Positions 1 to 7,384 of a DNA stretch of 45,183 nt are shown here, piece by piece (the stretch's first letter is position 1; each line of letters starts with the position of its first letter). The translations under genes and the position numbers were made by a program. The stretch spans positions 1 through 45,183 of the forward strand of contig JAQBGG010000065.1 of assembly GCA_032122625.1 (NCBI GenBank), given 5' to 3'. Under the pieces are notes generated by a model, which was not told the DNA's origin, searched no databases, and saw nothing but the letters and a program-made list of their open reading frames with translations. This stretch comes from CAXMST01 sp032122625. GTDB lineage: Bacteria > Actinomycetota > Thermoleophilia > Solirubrobacterales > 70-9.

Positions 1-916
1 CGAAGTCGATGGCATCGCTGGTCGTCCTCGGCGATCCACCAGCTGAGATGGTCATGTCCCGGATGACTACGCGGAATGCCCCGGAGAAGTTGAAGGGCTC
101 CGTATCCGCTGCCGCGTTGGAGGAGTTCTGGATGAACGTGACGTCCTCACCCTGGCCCTCGAAAGTGATGTTGTGGATTTGGTGTACATTGAAGAACTCG
201 CTGCCGAAGTCGAAGGTGCCAGCCTCGAACGACACCGTGCCTCCGCCGGCGGTGTCGAGGTCGACGACTGCCGATTCGAGGGCGCTTTTCAGGCTGCCGG
301 AATACGTCGTGCCACTCGGCACCGACTCGGCGGTGTAGGTCGAGCCTTCTCGGCTCACGACGAAGCGAGTCGTGGGTGCGGGGGCCGGCACGATAAGCTC
401 GGGTGGCTTGGTCCCCTCTCTGCTCGTTAGGCGCATCGCCGTAGTGTCAGTAGACGTCAACGCAAAGCTCACCAGCCCGCCCTGAGTGACAAGCGACGAG
501 ACGTCTGCGTTGACCCATGAGCCGGCGCTCACTGGCCCCGAGTTCCACACGACGGTGTTGCTGGGATTCGGCTTGTTGTTGAAGGTCAGTGTCGACTCGC
601 CCCAGGTGTCGTCGGTCACTTCCCTGACCTCGAACCCGCCCCTGCTGCCGGTCTCGACGTAGATTCTGAGCCTTGCTGATGAGAAGTCTGTTACACCCTG
701 CACGTTGAAGCGGAGGTAAGCGGCTCTGTAGGGCGAGGCGTCCGTCCTCAGCTCGGCGCGGGCGCCGTAGTTATTGGTGGGCTTCGATCCATCGACGTAC
801 GCGTCGGCGACCGGGTTGAACGACGTCGCTGCGTACGCCGTCGATGCGGTCACCGCAAAGGCGAGGACGATCACGAGGGTGAGAACCAGTGGGACCAGTG
901 GGGCTCGGCGGGTCAT
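1..916 (-). CDS. Secreted DNRLRE-domain / right-handed beta-helix protein (partial, C-terminus off the window)
   Basis: The frame stays open from the left edge of the window up to an ATG at 916, so about 305 residues of a longer protein are visible. Residues 1-30 form a signal peptide (basic MTRR, hydrophobic core, AYAA cleavage region). Residues about 32-175 resemble the DNRLRE (CBM96-like) fold: ADAYVDGSKPTNNYG, then YLRFNV, TWGESTLTFNNKP and W-V-DVSSLV. From about residue 185 the pattern (GTVSFEAGTFDF, NITFEGQGEDVTFIQNSS) is that of a pectate-lyase-like beta-helix, which usually binds or cleaves extracellular polysaccharide. A strong AGGAGG lies 13 bases before the ATG and only 4 before an in-frame TTG at 925, so TTG 925 is an alternative start. 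GC is lower than in the core genes. The substrate cannot be told. Confidence 0.8.
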   Translation of the reverse strand, partial: MTRRAPLVPLVLTLVIVLAFAVTASTAYAATSFNPVADAYVDGSKPTNNYGARAELRTDASPYRAAYLRFNVQGVTDFSSARLRIYVETGSRGGFEVREVTDDTWGESTLTFNNKPNPSNTVVWNSGPVSAGSWVNADVSSLVTQGGLVSFALTSTDTTAMRLTSREGTKPPELIVPAPAPTTRFVVSREGSTYTAESVPSGTTYSGSLKSALESAVVDLDTAGGGTVSFEAGTFDFGSEFFNVHQIHNITFEGQGEDVTFIQNSSNAAADTEPFNFSGAFRVVIRDMTISAGGSPRTTSDAIDF

Positions 917-1393
917 CGGGTACAACGTACCTCCTCATTGTCGGTCGGGCGTGATGGGCTTACTTGGATCAACGGCGGCGAGCGAGGATTCCGCGCGGCT
1001 TGGTCCTTTTTCCAACCTGCCGGCGTGTCGGACGCCTCAGTTTTTCGGCGCTGCCGACCGGGGATCGCCGGGTTCGACGTTCCCCGAGCAGCCGGGCACG
1101 AACGGGGCTAATGGCTGCAATGCGGTGCTGGCGAATCCGGGCGCCGGCCTGGCCAACCAGTCGGCCACGGCGAACGCCATCCTGGACCGCTCTGATCACC
1201 GACGCCTGCTTCGGGGGCTGAGAGAAGGGGAAGGCGCAGCGGGGTCGAGGACCCTGCTGCGCAGTTTCCCCGGGGCGCTGCATGGCAAGGGTGCGACCAA
1301 AGGGAATCTGGTGAGTAAGGCCCATGTGGAGGATCCCGCGCGGTAAGCGAGTTCTGCACGGCCAGCTAGGCCCTCAGCAGGGTCCTGGGCGGT

Positions 1394-1414
1394 GTTCGAA
1401 TCCTGTCAGGCGCG
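1394..1414 (+). tRNA. 3' tRNA-Arg-like fragment (T-loop to acceptor), possible attachment site
   Basis: The stretch starts with the T-loop signature GTTCGAATCC and runs through TGTCAGGCGC, which matches from memory the 3' end of actinobacterial tRNA-Arg genes whose acceptor begins GCGCCTG. The 55 bases upstream do not form a D-arm or anticodon arm, and the 5' half of the T-stem (CGGTG) does not pair with CCTGT. It is therefore not an intact tRNA gene. Such 3' fragments are typical of the att sites that integrative elements leave at tRNA genes. No integrase is visible in the window. Confidence 0.4.
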
Positions 1415-1483
1415 TTGGTCGGATACGTCATTAGCGCCCGCACGCTGGCGCGGCTGTTTCCCGGCTATGGGAATCCGAGGATG

Positions 1484-1489
1484 TAGCCT
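1484..1489 (+). promoter_or_regulatory. -10 box TAGCCT for the GH99-like gene
   Basis: TAGCCT lies 8 bases before the GTG at 1498, with no Shine-Dalgarno sequence in between. This is the geometry of an actinobacterial leaderless promoter (TANNNT) and favours GTG 1498 over the in-frame ATG at 1516. No good -35 box is seen. Confidence 0.4.
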
Positions 1490-1497
1490 GCGCCGAG

Positions 1498-2727
1498 GTG
1501 GAACCACGAGAGGGCATGGCGCATAGCGGACGGTCCCAGAACTTCCGAGGGGCTGCTCCCCTGGCCCTTCCCCTCCGGACCGTCGGATCCGTGCTGCTCG
1601 CCGCCGCCTTGGTCGTACCGATGCTGTTGATCCCCGCGGCGCCCGCCGCCAACGCGAACGTTTGCGGCCAAGCGACGATAACTGGCACCCCCGCGCGTGA
1701 CGTGCTCCGCGGCACGACCGGACCAGACGTGATCGACGCGGCGGGCGGCAATGACGTGATCTGGGGTCTCGGTGGCCGCGATCTGATCTGCGGGGGCCGG
1801 GGCGCGGATCTCCTCTACGGCGGTAAGGCTGCCAATGATCTGCGGGGCGGGCCGGGTGTCGACGGCTGCGACGCCGGCCCCCGCCGGGGCTGCGAGTGGC
1901 GTGAGCGCCAGCCGCACCCACCGATCCTCGCGAGCTTCTACTACCCCTGGTTCCCCGAGGCGTGGGATCAGGGGGGCATCGATCCATACACGCGGTTCCA
2001 GCCGACGCTCGGTCGCTACGACCTCGATCGCGCGCGGGTGCGGCGGGCGCACCTCGGGGCGATGCGCTGGGCGGGCATACAGGCAGGCATCGCCTCATGG
2101 TGGGGTATCGGCACGCGCACCGATCGGCGCATTGCTCCCTTGCTACGGACTGCGCGGGGCAGCCGCTTCCGGTGGTCGCTCTACCATGAGGGCGAGGGCC
2201 AGGGCGACCCGAGCCCTGCGCAGATCGCCGACGACCTCACGCACATCGGCGCCCGGTACGGCACCGATCGCAGCTTCCTGCGCATCGGTGGCCGGTTCGT
2301 CGTCTTCGTCTACGCCGAGCCGGGCGACGGCTGCGAGATGGCGGATCGGTGGAGCGGGGCGCACGCTCTGGGCGCCTTCGTGGTGCTCAAGGTCTTCAGC
2401 GGCTACGAAACCTGCGCCTCACAGCCGGATGCGTGGCACCAGTACGCGCCGGCGGTGGCCTCCGATGCACAGCGACCGCACTCCTTCTCTGTCTCCCCCG
2501 GGTTCTGGAAGGCCGACGAGGGCGCGGCGCGCCTGGGGCGCAACCTCGACCGCTGGCGGCGAGACGTGCGGCGCATGATGCGGGCCGACGTCAGGTTCCG
2601 CCTGGTGACGACGTTCAATGAGTGGGGCGAGGGCACGGCCGTCGAGAGCGCCCGCGAGTGGCGCAGCCGGTCCGGCTACGGCAGCTACCTCGACGTGGTC
2701 CGTCGGGAGGTACGGCGGGCCAGGTAA
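1498..2727 (+). CDS. Secreted GH99-like glycoside hydrolase-type protein with RTX-like repeats
   Basis: The protein has 409 residues from GTG 1498, or 403 from ATG 1516. Residues 25-54 form a signal peptide ending near AANANV. Residues about 58-125 hold imperfect nonapeptide repeats of RTX calcium-binding type (DVIDAAGGNDVIWGLGGRD, GGRGADLLYGG). From about residue 143 the sequence looks like the GH99 / GH99-like (endo-alpha-mannosidase-type) barrel: SFYYPWFPEAW near the start, GIASWWG in the middle and VTTFNEWGEGT near the end, the last being the usual site of a catalytic or substrate-binding Glu. It probably acts outside the cell on a glycan, with the repeats giving calcium-dependent folding or binding. 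GC is like the core genome, unlike the gene to its left. The substrate is unknown. Confidence 0.75.
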   Translation: MEPREGMAHSGRSQNFRGAAPLALPLRTVGSVLLAAALVVPMLLIPAAPAANANVCGQATITGTPARDVLRGTTGPDVIDAAGGNDVIWGLGGRDLICGGRGADLLYGGKAANDLRGGPGVDGCDAGPRRGCEWRERQPHPPILASFYYPWFPEAWDQGGIDPYTRFQPTLGRYDLDRARVRRAHLGAMRWAGIQAGIASWWGIGTRTDRRIAPLLRTARGSRFRWSLYHEGEGQGDPSPAQIADDLTHIGARYGTDRSFLRIGGRFVVFVYAEPGDGCEMADRWSGAHALGAFVVLKVFSGYETCASQPDAWHQYAPAVASDAQRPHSFSVSPGFWKADEGAARLGRNLDRWRRDVRRMMRADVRFRLVTTFNEWGEGTAVESAREWRSRSGYGSYLDVVRREVRRAR

Positions 2728-2769
2728 TCGCAGCCCGCTATTGGGCGATGTGACGGGGTCCCAGCTTCG

Positions 2770-2900
2770 CGACACCCCCCGGAAGGCTTCGTCCGCTTCA
2801 ACGTGGTCAGGAATACCGAGAACCCGGACGAGGTGATCTCCTTCGGGCTCTTCGACGGGACCGCGGAGGAGCTTGGCAAGGTTGCGGCTGCCGATCAGCC
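2770..2900 (+). pseudogene. Fragment of an ABM-like (monooxygenase-fold) gene
   Basis: In the frame of base 2803 the translation reads PPEGFVRFNVVRN, TENPDEVISFGLFDG and TAEELGKVAA. This resembles the middle of small antibiotic-biosynthesis-monooxygenase / stress-response-fold proteins. Upstream the frame has no plausible start, and downstream it degenerates into Pro/Arg-rich sequence. I therefore read it as a truncated remnant. The family assignment is from memory and weak. Confidence 0.3.
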
Positions 2901-2918
2901 CTCCTTACACACCTGGGC

Positions 2919-2947
2919 GCCCCGGAGACGTCAATGGCCTCCGGGGC
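2919..2947. terminator. Perfect 9-bp hairpin downstream of the GH99-like gene
   Basis: GCCCCGGAG (2919-2927) and CTCCGGGGC (2939-2947) pair perfectly around an 11-base loop. There is no following T-tract. It could end transcription of the plus-strand gene or be an incidental GC-rich repeat. The rest of the 2728-3092 gap holds only the ORF fragment. Confidence 0.3.
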
Positions 2948-3092
2948 CGCCGCCCCCGTCGAAAGGCCCCATGGTTTCCAACGTGATCGGCCTCTCCGCA
3001 CCCAGTCTTCCCCGAGAGTGGGCCAGGGCGCGGCTACCTCTTGACTCAGACTTCAACTCTGCGAGGACGGGTGCTCTCGGGGCCTAAGCCCC

Positions 3093-3407
3093 TCAGAACC
3101 CCAACGCGAACTTGGCGTCCTCGGACATCATCTCCGGGGACCAGGGTGGGTCGAAGATCATCTTCGGGTAGACGTTGGTGACGCCCTCGATGTCGCCGAC
3201 GAACTCCTTCATCTGCTCGGAGACCTGGGGGCCGATCGGGCAGGCCGGCGTGGTCAGGGTGAAGGTGACGTAGATGTCGCTTTCGGCCTCGATGTCGACG
3301 TCGTAGACAAGCCCGAGGCTGACGAAGTCGAGACCCAGCTCCGGATCGATGACCTCCTCCAGCGCCTCGTAGACCTCTTCCTCTGTGACTTTCAGTGCTT
3401 CGGACAT
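3093..3407 (-). CDS. MIP18/DUF59 family iron-sulfur assembly-type protein (SufT/PaaD-like)
   Basis: This 104-residue protein is a complete single DUF59 domain. It shows the family hallmarks: VIDPELGLDFVSLGLVYDV near residues 20-38, TFTLTTPACPIG near 48-59 with the conserved Cys, and a C-terminal FDPPWSPEMMSEDAKFALGF that matches the usual DPPW ending. Family members help mature or deliver Fe-S clusters to client proteins in the cytoplasm. No suf operon lies beside it, so it stands alone, back to back with fxsA. The ATG at 3407 is preceded by TACCGT and 7 bases, suggesting a leaderless mRNA. Confidence 0.9.
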   Translation of the reverse strand: MSEALKVTEEEVYEALEEVIDPELGLDFVSLGLVYDVDIEAESDIYVTFTLTTPACPIGPQVSEQMKEFVGDIEGVTNVYPKMIFDPPWSPEMMSEDAKFALGF

Positions 3408-3414
3408 GTCGACA

Positions 3415-3420
3415 ACGGTA
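3415..3420 (-). promoter_or_regulatory. -10 box TACCGT for the DUF59 gene
   Basis: On the minus strand TACCGT is followed by exactly 7 bases and then the ATG at 3407, with no ribosome binding site between. Transcription would start at or within a base or two of the start codon. Confidence 0.45.
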
Positions 3421-3509
3421 GCGAACTGGATAGCTGATCAGCGGGCGGGATCAGCTTCAGACCAGGCCCGCCGGGAGACCGAATCGAGAGCCGGAGACGG
3501 TCGTTCATC

Positions 3510-3515
3510 TAGATT
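3510..3515 (+). promoter_or_regulatory. -10 box TAGATT for fxsA
   Basis: TAGATT lies 8 bases before the ATG at 3524, again without a clear Shine-Dalgarno. This supports ATG 3524 rather than the in-frame TTG at 3515, which overlaps the box. Confidence 0.45.
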
Positions 3516-3523
3516 TGGAACTG

Positions 3524-4147
3524 ATGGCGCTGCTGCTCTTCCTTGTCTTCATCGTGCTCCCGCTCCTGGAGCTCTACGTGATCATCCAGGTCGGGGGAGC
3601 GATCGGCGTCGTCCCGGTGCTGCTTCTGCTGCTCGCCGATGGATTCATCGGCGCGGCTCTCGCCCGCTCGCAGGGACGACAGGTCTGGGTCCGTTTCAAC
3701 GAGACGATGGCTGCCGGGCGGATCCCCGCTCGCGAGATCCTCGATGGAGCGATGATCATGTTTGGTGGAGCGCTGCTGCTCTCCCCCGGCTTCATTACCG
3801 ACATCCTCGGCATCTTCCTGCTGATTCCCCCGGGACGGGCCGCGATGCGCGCGATCCTCAAGCGCTCCGCGGCGCGCACCGCGGCTGGGCGTCCAGTCTT
3901 CTTTGTCTACGACCGGATCCCTGGAACCGGCGGAGGGAGCCGCAGGCCGACCGGCTCTGCGGCCAAAGCCGGCACCCCGCCACCTCGCCGGACCGGGCCC
4001 ATTGGGGGCGACCCGTTCGCCCGTCCGCGCTCGCCCGGCTATGACGTCGAGGGCTCAGCCCGCGAGATCGACGACTCCGAGTACGGCCTCCCCGAGGGCG
4101 GCGGCGGCGCCGATACGGCGGATACCCCCGGGAGCGATCAGCTGTGA
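3524..4147 (+). CDS. fxsA: FxsA family membrane protein
   Basis: The 207-residue product starts with two strongly hydrophobic segments (about 1-18 and 20-40, including LLLFLVFIVLPLLELYVIIQ and VVPVLLLLLAD). It carries the FxsA signature: GAALARSQGRQVW, a GRIPAREILDGAMIMFGGALLLSPG stretch, then FITDILGIFLLIPPGR before a basic cytoplasmic tail. FxsA is an inner-membrane protein that in E. coli relieves phage T7 exclusion by F; its normal role is unclear. The last 85 residues are low-complexity, rich in Gly, Pro and Asp, and not part of the family domain. Its stop overlaps the GTG of the next gene by 4 bases, so the two are translationally coupled. Confidence 0.88.
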   Translation: MALLLFLVFIVLPLLELYVIIQVGGAIGVVPVLLLLLADGFIGAALARSQGRQVWVRFNETMAAGRIPAREILDGAMIMFGGALLLSPGFITDILGIFLLIPPGRAAMRAILKRSAARTAAGRPVFFVYDRIPGTGGGSRRPTGSAAKAGTPPPRRTGPIGGDPFARPRSPGYDVEGSAREIDDSEYGLPEGGGGADTADTPGSDQL

Positions 4148-4857
4148 TCGATCGCTTGATCTCATTCGCCGACCCCGAGGGCGAGGCCTACGGCGCAATC
4201 GGGCTGGCCGGCGATCAGGCGGCCGGCGGTTACGTGCTTGGCCCCGGCGGCGCCTTGAAGATCGCCGACGGCAGAGCGAGTCGAGGCGAGGGGAGCCTCC
4301 GGGTCGAAGCCGGCGACGGCGAGCTGATCCTCGGCCTCGCGGCGCAGACGAGCCCGCTCGGCTTCGAAACCGGCGAGGGCCGGCGGGTAACGGTGCAGGC
4401 CGTGGGCGCCAGCGGCGAGTGCCGCGGCTCCGGTTTCGAGGCCACGGGCGTCGCCTGGACGATCGAGGGCGAGGATGACCAGGGCTCGTTGCGAACGCTG
4501 TGGGCGGCGCTGGGGGACGGGGGCCTGCTGGTCCTCTTTGCGCTGCGACCGCAGGGCGCCGGCGACCACGGCTCCGAGACCATCGCCGCTGCTCGGATCA
4601 GCCGCGACGGCGGCGTCGACTCCTACGCCGAACCACTGCTCTCGACCGAGTACGACGCCGCCGGCAGCCATACCCGCGCGACCCTCGAGCTCTGGGCGGC
4701 GGACCCGGAGGAGGGGGCGCTGGCGGAGAGGGGAGCGGGCCGGCGCACGGGCGGCGGCCGCGGCCGCGTCGATGGCCAGACGCTCGAGGCCGCACGTTTT
4801 CAGTGGCGCGTCGGCGGCTCCGCCGGGATCGGCGGCTACGAGATCCTCAGCTCCTGA
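4144..4857 (+). CDS. Conserved-looking protein of unknown function
   Basis: I do not recognise this 237-residue protein. It has no signal peptide or membrane segment. It is rich in Gly, Ala and acidic residues and looks mostly beta-stranded, with alternating runs such as GSLRVEAGDGELILGLAAQ and GLLVLFALRP. A low-complexity Gly/Arg loop sits near residues 196-212 (RGAGRRTGGGRGR). The GTG start overlaps the fxsA stop by 4 bases (GTGA), which fixes the start and implies co-expression with FxsA. The HAD gene follows after 50 bases. Confidence 0.75.
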   Translation: MIDRLISFADPEGEAYGAIGLAGDQAAGGYVLGPGGALKIADGRASRGEGSLRVEAGDGELILGLAAQTSPLGFETGEGRRVTVQAVGASGECRGSGFEATGVAWTIEGEDDQGSLRTLWAALGDGGLLVLFALRPQGAGDHGSETIAAARISRDGGVDSYAEPLLSTEYDAAGSHTRATLELWAADPEEGALAERGAGRRTGGGRGRVDGQTLEAARFQWRVGGSAGIGGYEILSS

Positions 4858-4907
4858 GTCCCTCCCCGAGCCGCCCATCAGAGGGCGATCCGCCACAATG
4901 CCCGCCC

Positions 4908-5555
4908 GTGCCGATCCGCGCCGTCATCAGCGATTTCGGCGGCGTGCTCACCTCACCTTTGATCGAGGCGTTCGCCGCCTACCAGGACCATTCCGGGATC
5001 TCCCCTGAGCAGCTCGGCACGGCAATGGCGGCCGGCGCCGCCGATCTCGACGGCGCCCACCCACTGTTCGAGCTCGAGTGCGGGCGGATCAGCGAGGCAC
5101 GGTTCCTCGACCTGCTGCGTGACAACCTCGAGCCGATTCTCGGCCAGCGCCCTGAGATGCACCGCTTCAGCGAGCTCTACTTCGAAGCGCTGGAGCCGAA
5201 CGAGCCGATGATCGAGCTGATGGCGGGCCTGCGCGATCGCAGCTACCGGATGGCGCTGCTGACCAACAACGTACGCGAGTGGGAGCCGCTCTGGCGCCGC
5301 TTCCTCCCGGTCGATGAGATATTCGAGACGGTGGTCGATTCGGGCTTCGTCGGGATGCGCAAGCCCGACCCCGAGATCTATCAGCTCACCCTGGAGCGAA
5401 TCGATGGGGTCGAGGCCTCCGAGTGCCTCTTCGTTGACGACGTCGAGGTCAACTGCGAGGCGGCCCGGGCCCTCGGCCTGGTGGCCGTTCACTTCACCGA
5501 CAACCAGCGCGCGATACCGCAGATAGAGTCAGCGCTCAGTGAGGGCCCGCAATGA
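4908..5555 (+). CDS. HAD superfamily (subfamily IA) hydrolase
   Basis: The GTG at 4908 gives a 215-residue protein with the full set of HAD motifs. Motif I is VISDFGGVL with nucleophile Asp9; the usual second Asp is Gly11, a variant seen in YihX-like members. Motif II is LLTNN near 117-121, motif III is RKPDP near 151-155, and motif IV is FVDDVEVNC near 175-183. Such proteins are cytoplasmic Mg-dependent phosphatases of small phosphorylated metabolites; the substrate cannot be inferred. The open frame extends far upstream, but that part overlaps the previous gene in another frame. CACAAT lies 9 bases before the GTG. Its stop overlaps the next ATG by 4 bases. Confidence 0.85.
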   Translation: MPIRAVISDFGGVLTSPLIEAFAAYQDHSGISPEQLGTAMAAGAADLDGAHPLFELECGRISEARFLDLLRDNLEPILGQRPEMHRFSELYFEALEPNEPMIELMAGLRDRSYRMALLTNNVREWEPLWRRFLPVDEIFETVVDSGFVGMRKPDPEIYQLTLERIDGVEASECLFVDDVEVNCEAARALGLVAVHFTDNQRAIPQIESALSEGPQ

Positions 5556-6679
5556 GTGATCTGACCGTCAGGCCGGTGGCCGGCCGCCGCGAGCTACGCG
5601 AGTTCATCCTGCTGCCGTTCCGCCTCTATGAGGGCGTCGAGCAATGGGTGCCGCCCCTGATCAGCGAGCGCAAGCGCCACCTCGACCGGCGCAATAACCC
5701 CTTCTTCGATCATGCCGAGGCGGAGTACTTCCTCGCCCGCCGGGGCGATCGGATCGTTGGCCGGATCAGCGCTCAGGTCGATCGCCGCTTCAACGAAATC
5801 CACGGCAACGACTGGGGGCAGTTCGGCTTCTTCGAGTGCGAGAACGATCCCGAGGTGGCCGTTGCGCTGCTCGACAGCGCCCGCGATTGGCTTCGCGAGC
5901 GTGGGCGCGACCACATGATCGGCCCGCTCGACTTCTCGACCAACCACGAATGCGGCCTGCTCGTCGAGGGCTACGAACTGCGTCCGCAGATTCTCGAGAA
6001 CTGGCATCACCCCTACTACCGTGAGCTGCTCGAAGGACGCGGGCTCGTCAAGGCGATGGATCTCTACAAGTGGAGCCTGCACGTCAGCGGCCGTGGCGAG
6101 GTGATGCCGATCATCTTCGAGCTGGCCGAGAAGCTCGAGCCCGAGCACGGGATCACGATCCGCGGCATGCGTCGCCGCAAGATGGCGGCGGAGATCGCCG
6201 GCTTCATGGAGATCTACAACGCCGCCTGGGAAAAGAACTGGGGATTCGTTCCCCTCACCGCGAGCGAGATCGAGCACTACGCCGCTGAGCTGAAGCCGAT
6301 CCTCGATGAGAACTGGGCGATGGTCGCCGAGACCAAGGAGGGCGAGACCGTGGGCGTGGCGCTGACGCTCCCCGACTACAACCAGGTGCTGAAGAAGCTT
6401 GGCGGGCGTCTCTTGCCGTTTGGCTGGATCAGGGCCCTGCGCGAGAAGCGGAAGATCGACACGGTCCGGGTCTTTGCCCTCGGGGTCAAGCCCGAGTACC
6501 AGCACACCGGCGTCGCGGCGGCACTATACGCCCGTCACTTCGAGATGGCCGCGAGCACGCCCCAGCACGGCGGCGAGATGGGTTGGATCCTCGAGGTCAA
6601 CAAGCCGATGAACAAGGCGATGGAGGCGATGGGCGGGGAGATCGTCAAGATCTACCGGATCTACGGGCAGGATCTCTAG
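5552..6679 (+). CDS. GNAT-like N-acetyltransferase-fold protein (YghO-like)
   Basis: This 375-residue protein belongs to a widespread family of two-lobed acetyltransferase-fold proteins. Hallmarks are PFRLYEGVEQWVPPL near the start, NPFFDHAEAEYFLARRGDRIVGRI, and GQFGFFECENDPEV near 90-103. A GPLDFSTNHECGLLVEGY segment follows, and a C-terminal RVFALGVKPEYQHTGVAAALY segment corresponds to the acetyl-CoA-binding region. The substrate is unknown. It is translationally coupled to the HAD phosphatase through an ATGA overlap, so the two may act on related metabolites (inference). It is convergent with the next gene, with only 58 bases between. Confidence 0.8.
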   Translation: MSDLTVRPVAGRRELREFILLPFRLYEGVEQWVPPLISERKRHLDRRNNPFFDHAEAEYFLARRGDRIVGRISAQVDRRFNEIHGNDWGQFGFFECENDPEVAVALLDSARDWLRERGRDHMIGPLDFSTNHECGLLVEGYELRPQILENWHHPYYRELLEGRGLVKAMDLYKWSLHVSGRGEVMPIIFELAEKLEPEHGITIRGMRRRKMAAEIAGFMEIYNAAWEKNWGFVPLTASEIEHYAAELKPILDENWAMVAETKEGETVGVALTLPDYNQVLKKLGGRLLPFGWIRALREKRKIDTVRVFALGVKPEYQHTGVAAALYARHFEMAASTPQHGGEMGWILEVNKPMNKAMEAMGGEIVKIYRIYGQDL

Positions 6680-6737
6680 GCAGCGGCGAGCTATGCCGGG
6701 CGACCGATGACGCCGAGTGCGAACGCCGCAGCCCGCC

Positions 6738-7193
6738 TCAGTTGTCGGAGCCGATGCGGTCCCAGAGGTAGAGCTCCATCGCCTCGGCGGCGAGCTCCAC
6801 CCGTCGCTCTTCGGAGAGCCATTCGAGCACCGTTTCGAGCGCCCGCTCCTCGGTGACCCCGCGGTCGACGGCCTCCTCGCCGCGGAAGCCGGCGGCCAGC
6901 TTCAGCGCCTCACGGCGGTGCTCGCCGAGTGAGCCGAAAGAGCCGATCAGGAAATCGCGGCTCGGCAGCGGATGGCCGACGCCCGTCGAGGCGTGCCAGG
7001 CCGCGAGCATCGAGAGATCGTGCTCGTCGAGCTCGGAGATCGCCTTCGAGTAGTGAGCCTCGAGCTCGTCATCGGGAATCTCGTCGACCCAGGCCCGGAC
7101 GGCCTCTCCGAGCAGCTGCCTGCGTGCCTCACGGCCGACGGAATCGGCGACGACGCGGATGGCATCGGCGGGATCTATGAAGCAGAGCGACAC
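6738..7193 (-). CDS. Small acidic alpha-helical protein of unknown function
   Basis: A GTG at 7193 opens a 151-residue soluble protein. A good ribosome site (AGGAG, 8 bases upstream) supports this start. The sequence is acidic and almost wholly helical, with runs such as EIPDDELEAHYSKAISELDEH and EERALETVLEWLSEERRVEL, and no catalytic motif I recognise. It has one Cys. It is divergent from the AddB-like gene, with about 190 bases between the two starts. Confidence 0.7.
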   Translation of the reverse strand: MSLCFIDPADAIRVVADSVGREARRQLLGEAVRAWVDEIPDDELEAHYSKAISELDEHDLSMLAAWHASTGVGHPLPSRDFLIGSFGSLGEHRREALKLAAGFRGEEAVDRGVTEERALETVLEWLSEERRVELAAEAMELYLWDRIGSDN

Positions 7194-7384
7194 TCGGTTG
7201 GCTCCTCGGCTCGGTGGACGGGTCGAGAGCCAAGATAGACGGGGGTCAAGACGTCAAAACGGCGCTTGATAATGCGCTCGGAGCGGGTTTACGGTGGTCG
7301 CGACCCCGCCCGGCCAGAAACTGCGCCCGCGCGGCGACCTATGCTCGCGCCCATGCACCCTGCCAGACAAACCGGAGCGCCGCG

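Larger units (their letters stand above)
926..1497. other. Gene-poor interval, no convincing gene
   Basis: No open frame here has a protein-like composition that I recognise. A plus-strand frame around 1080-1200 reads GTNGANGCNAVLANPGAGLAN, which is mildly protein-like, but it has no start signal or family match and may be a decayed remnant. The interval holds the tRNA-like fragment at 1394-1414 and, at its right end, the promoter of the next gene. Confidence 0.5.

Noticed and set aside
774..1346. Plus-strand open frame of 190 codons
   Set aside because: Its first half is antisense to the signal-peptide end of the secreted gene, and the remainder has no family resemblance or start signal.
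1338..1413. A complete tRNA gene ending at the TTCGAATCC signature
   Set aside because: The length of 76 bases fits, and GCGC could pair with GCGC at the ends. The rest of the acceptor, the D-arm, the anticodon arm and the T-stem do not form, so only a 3' fragment is supported.
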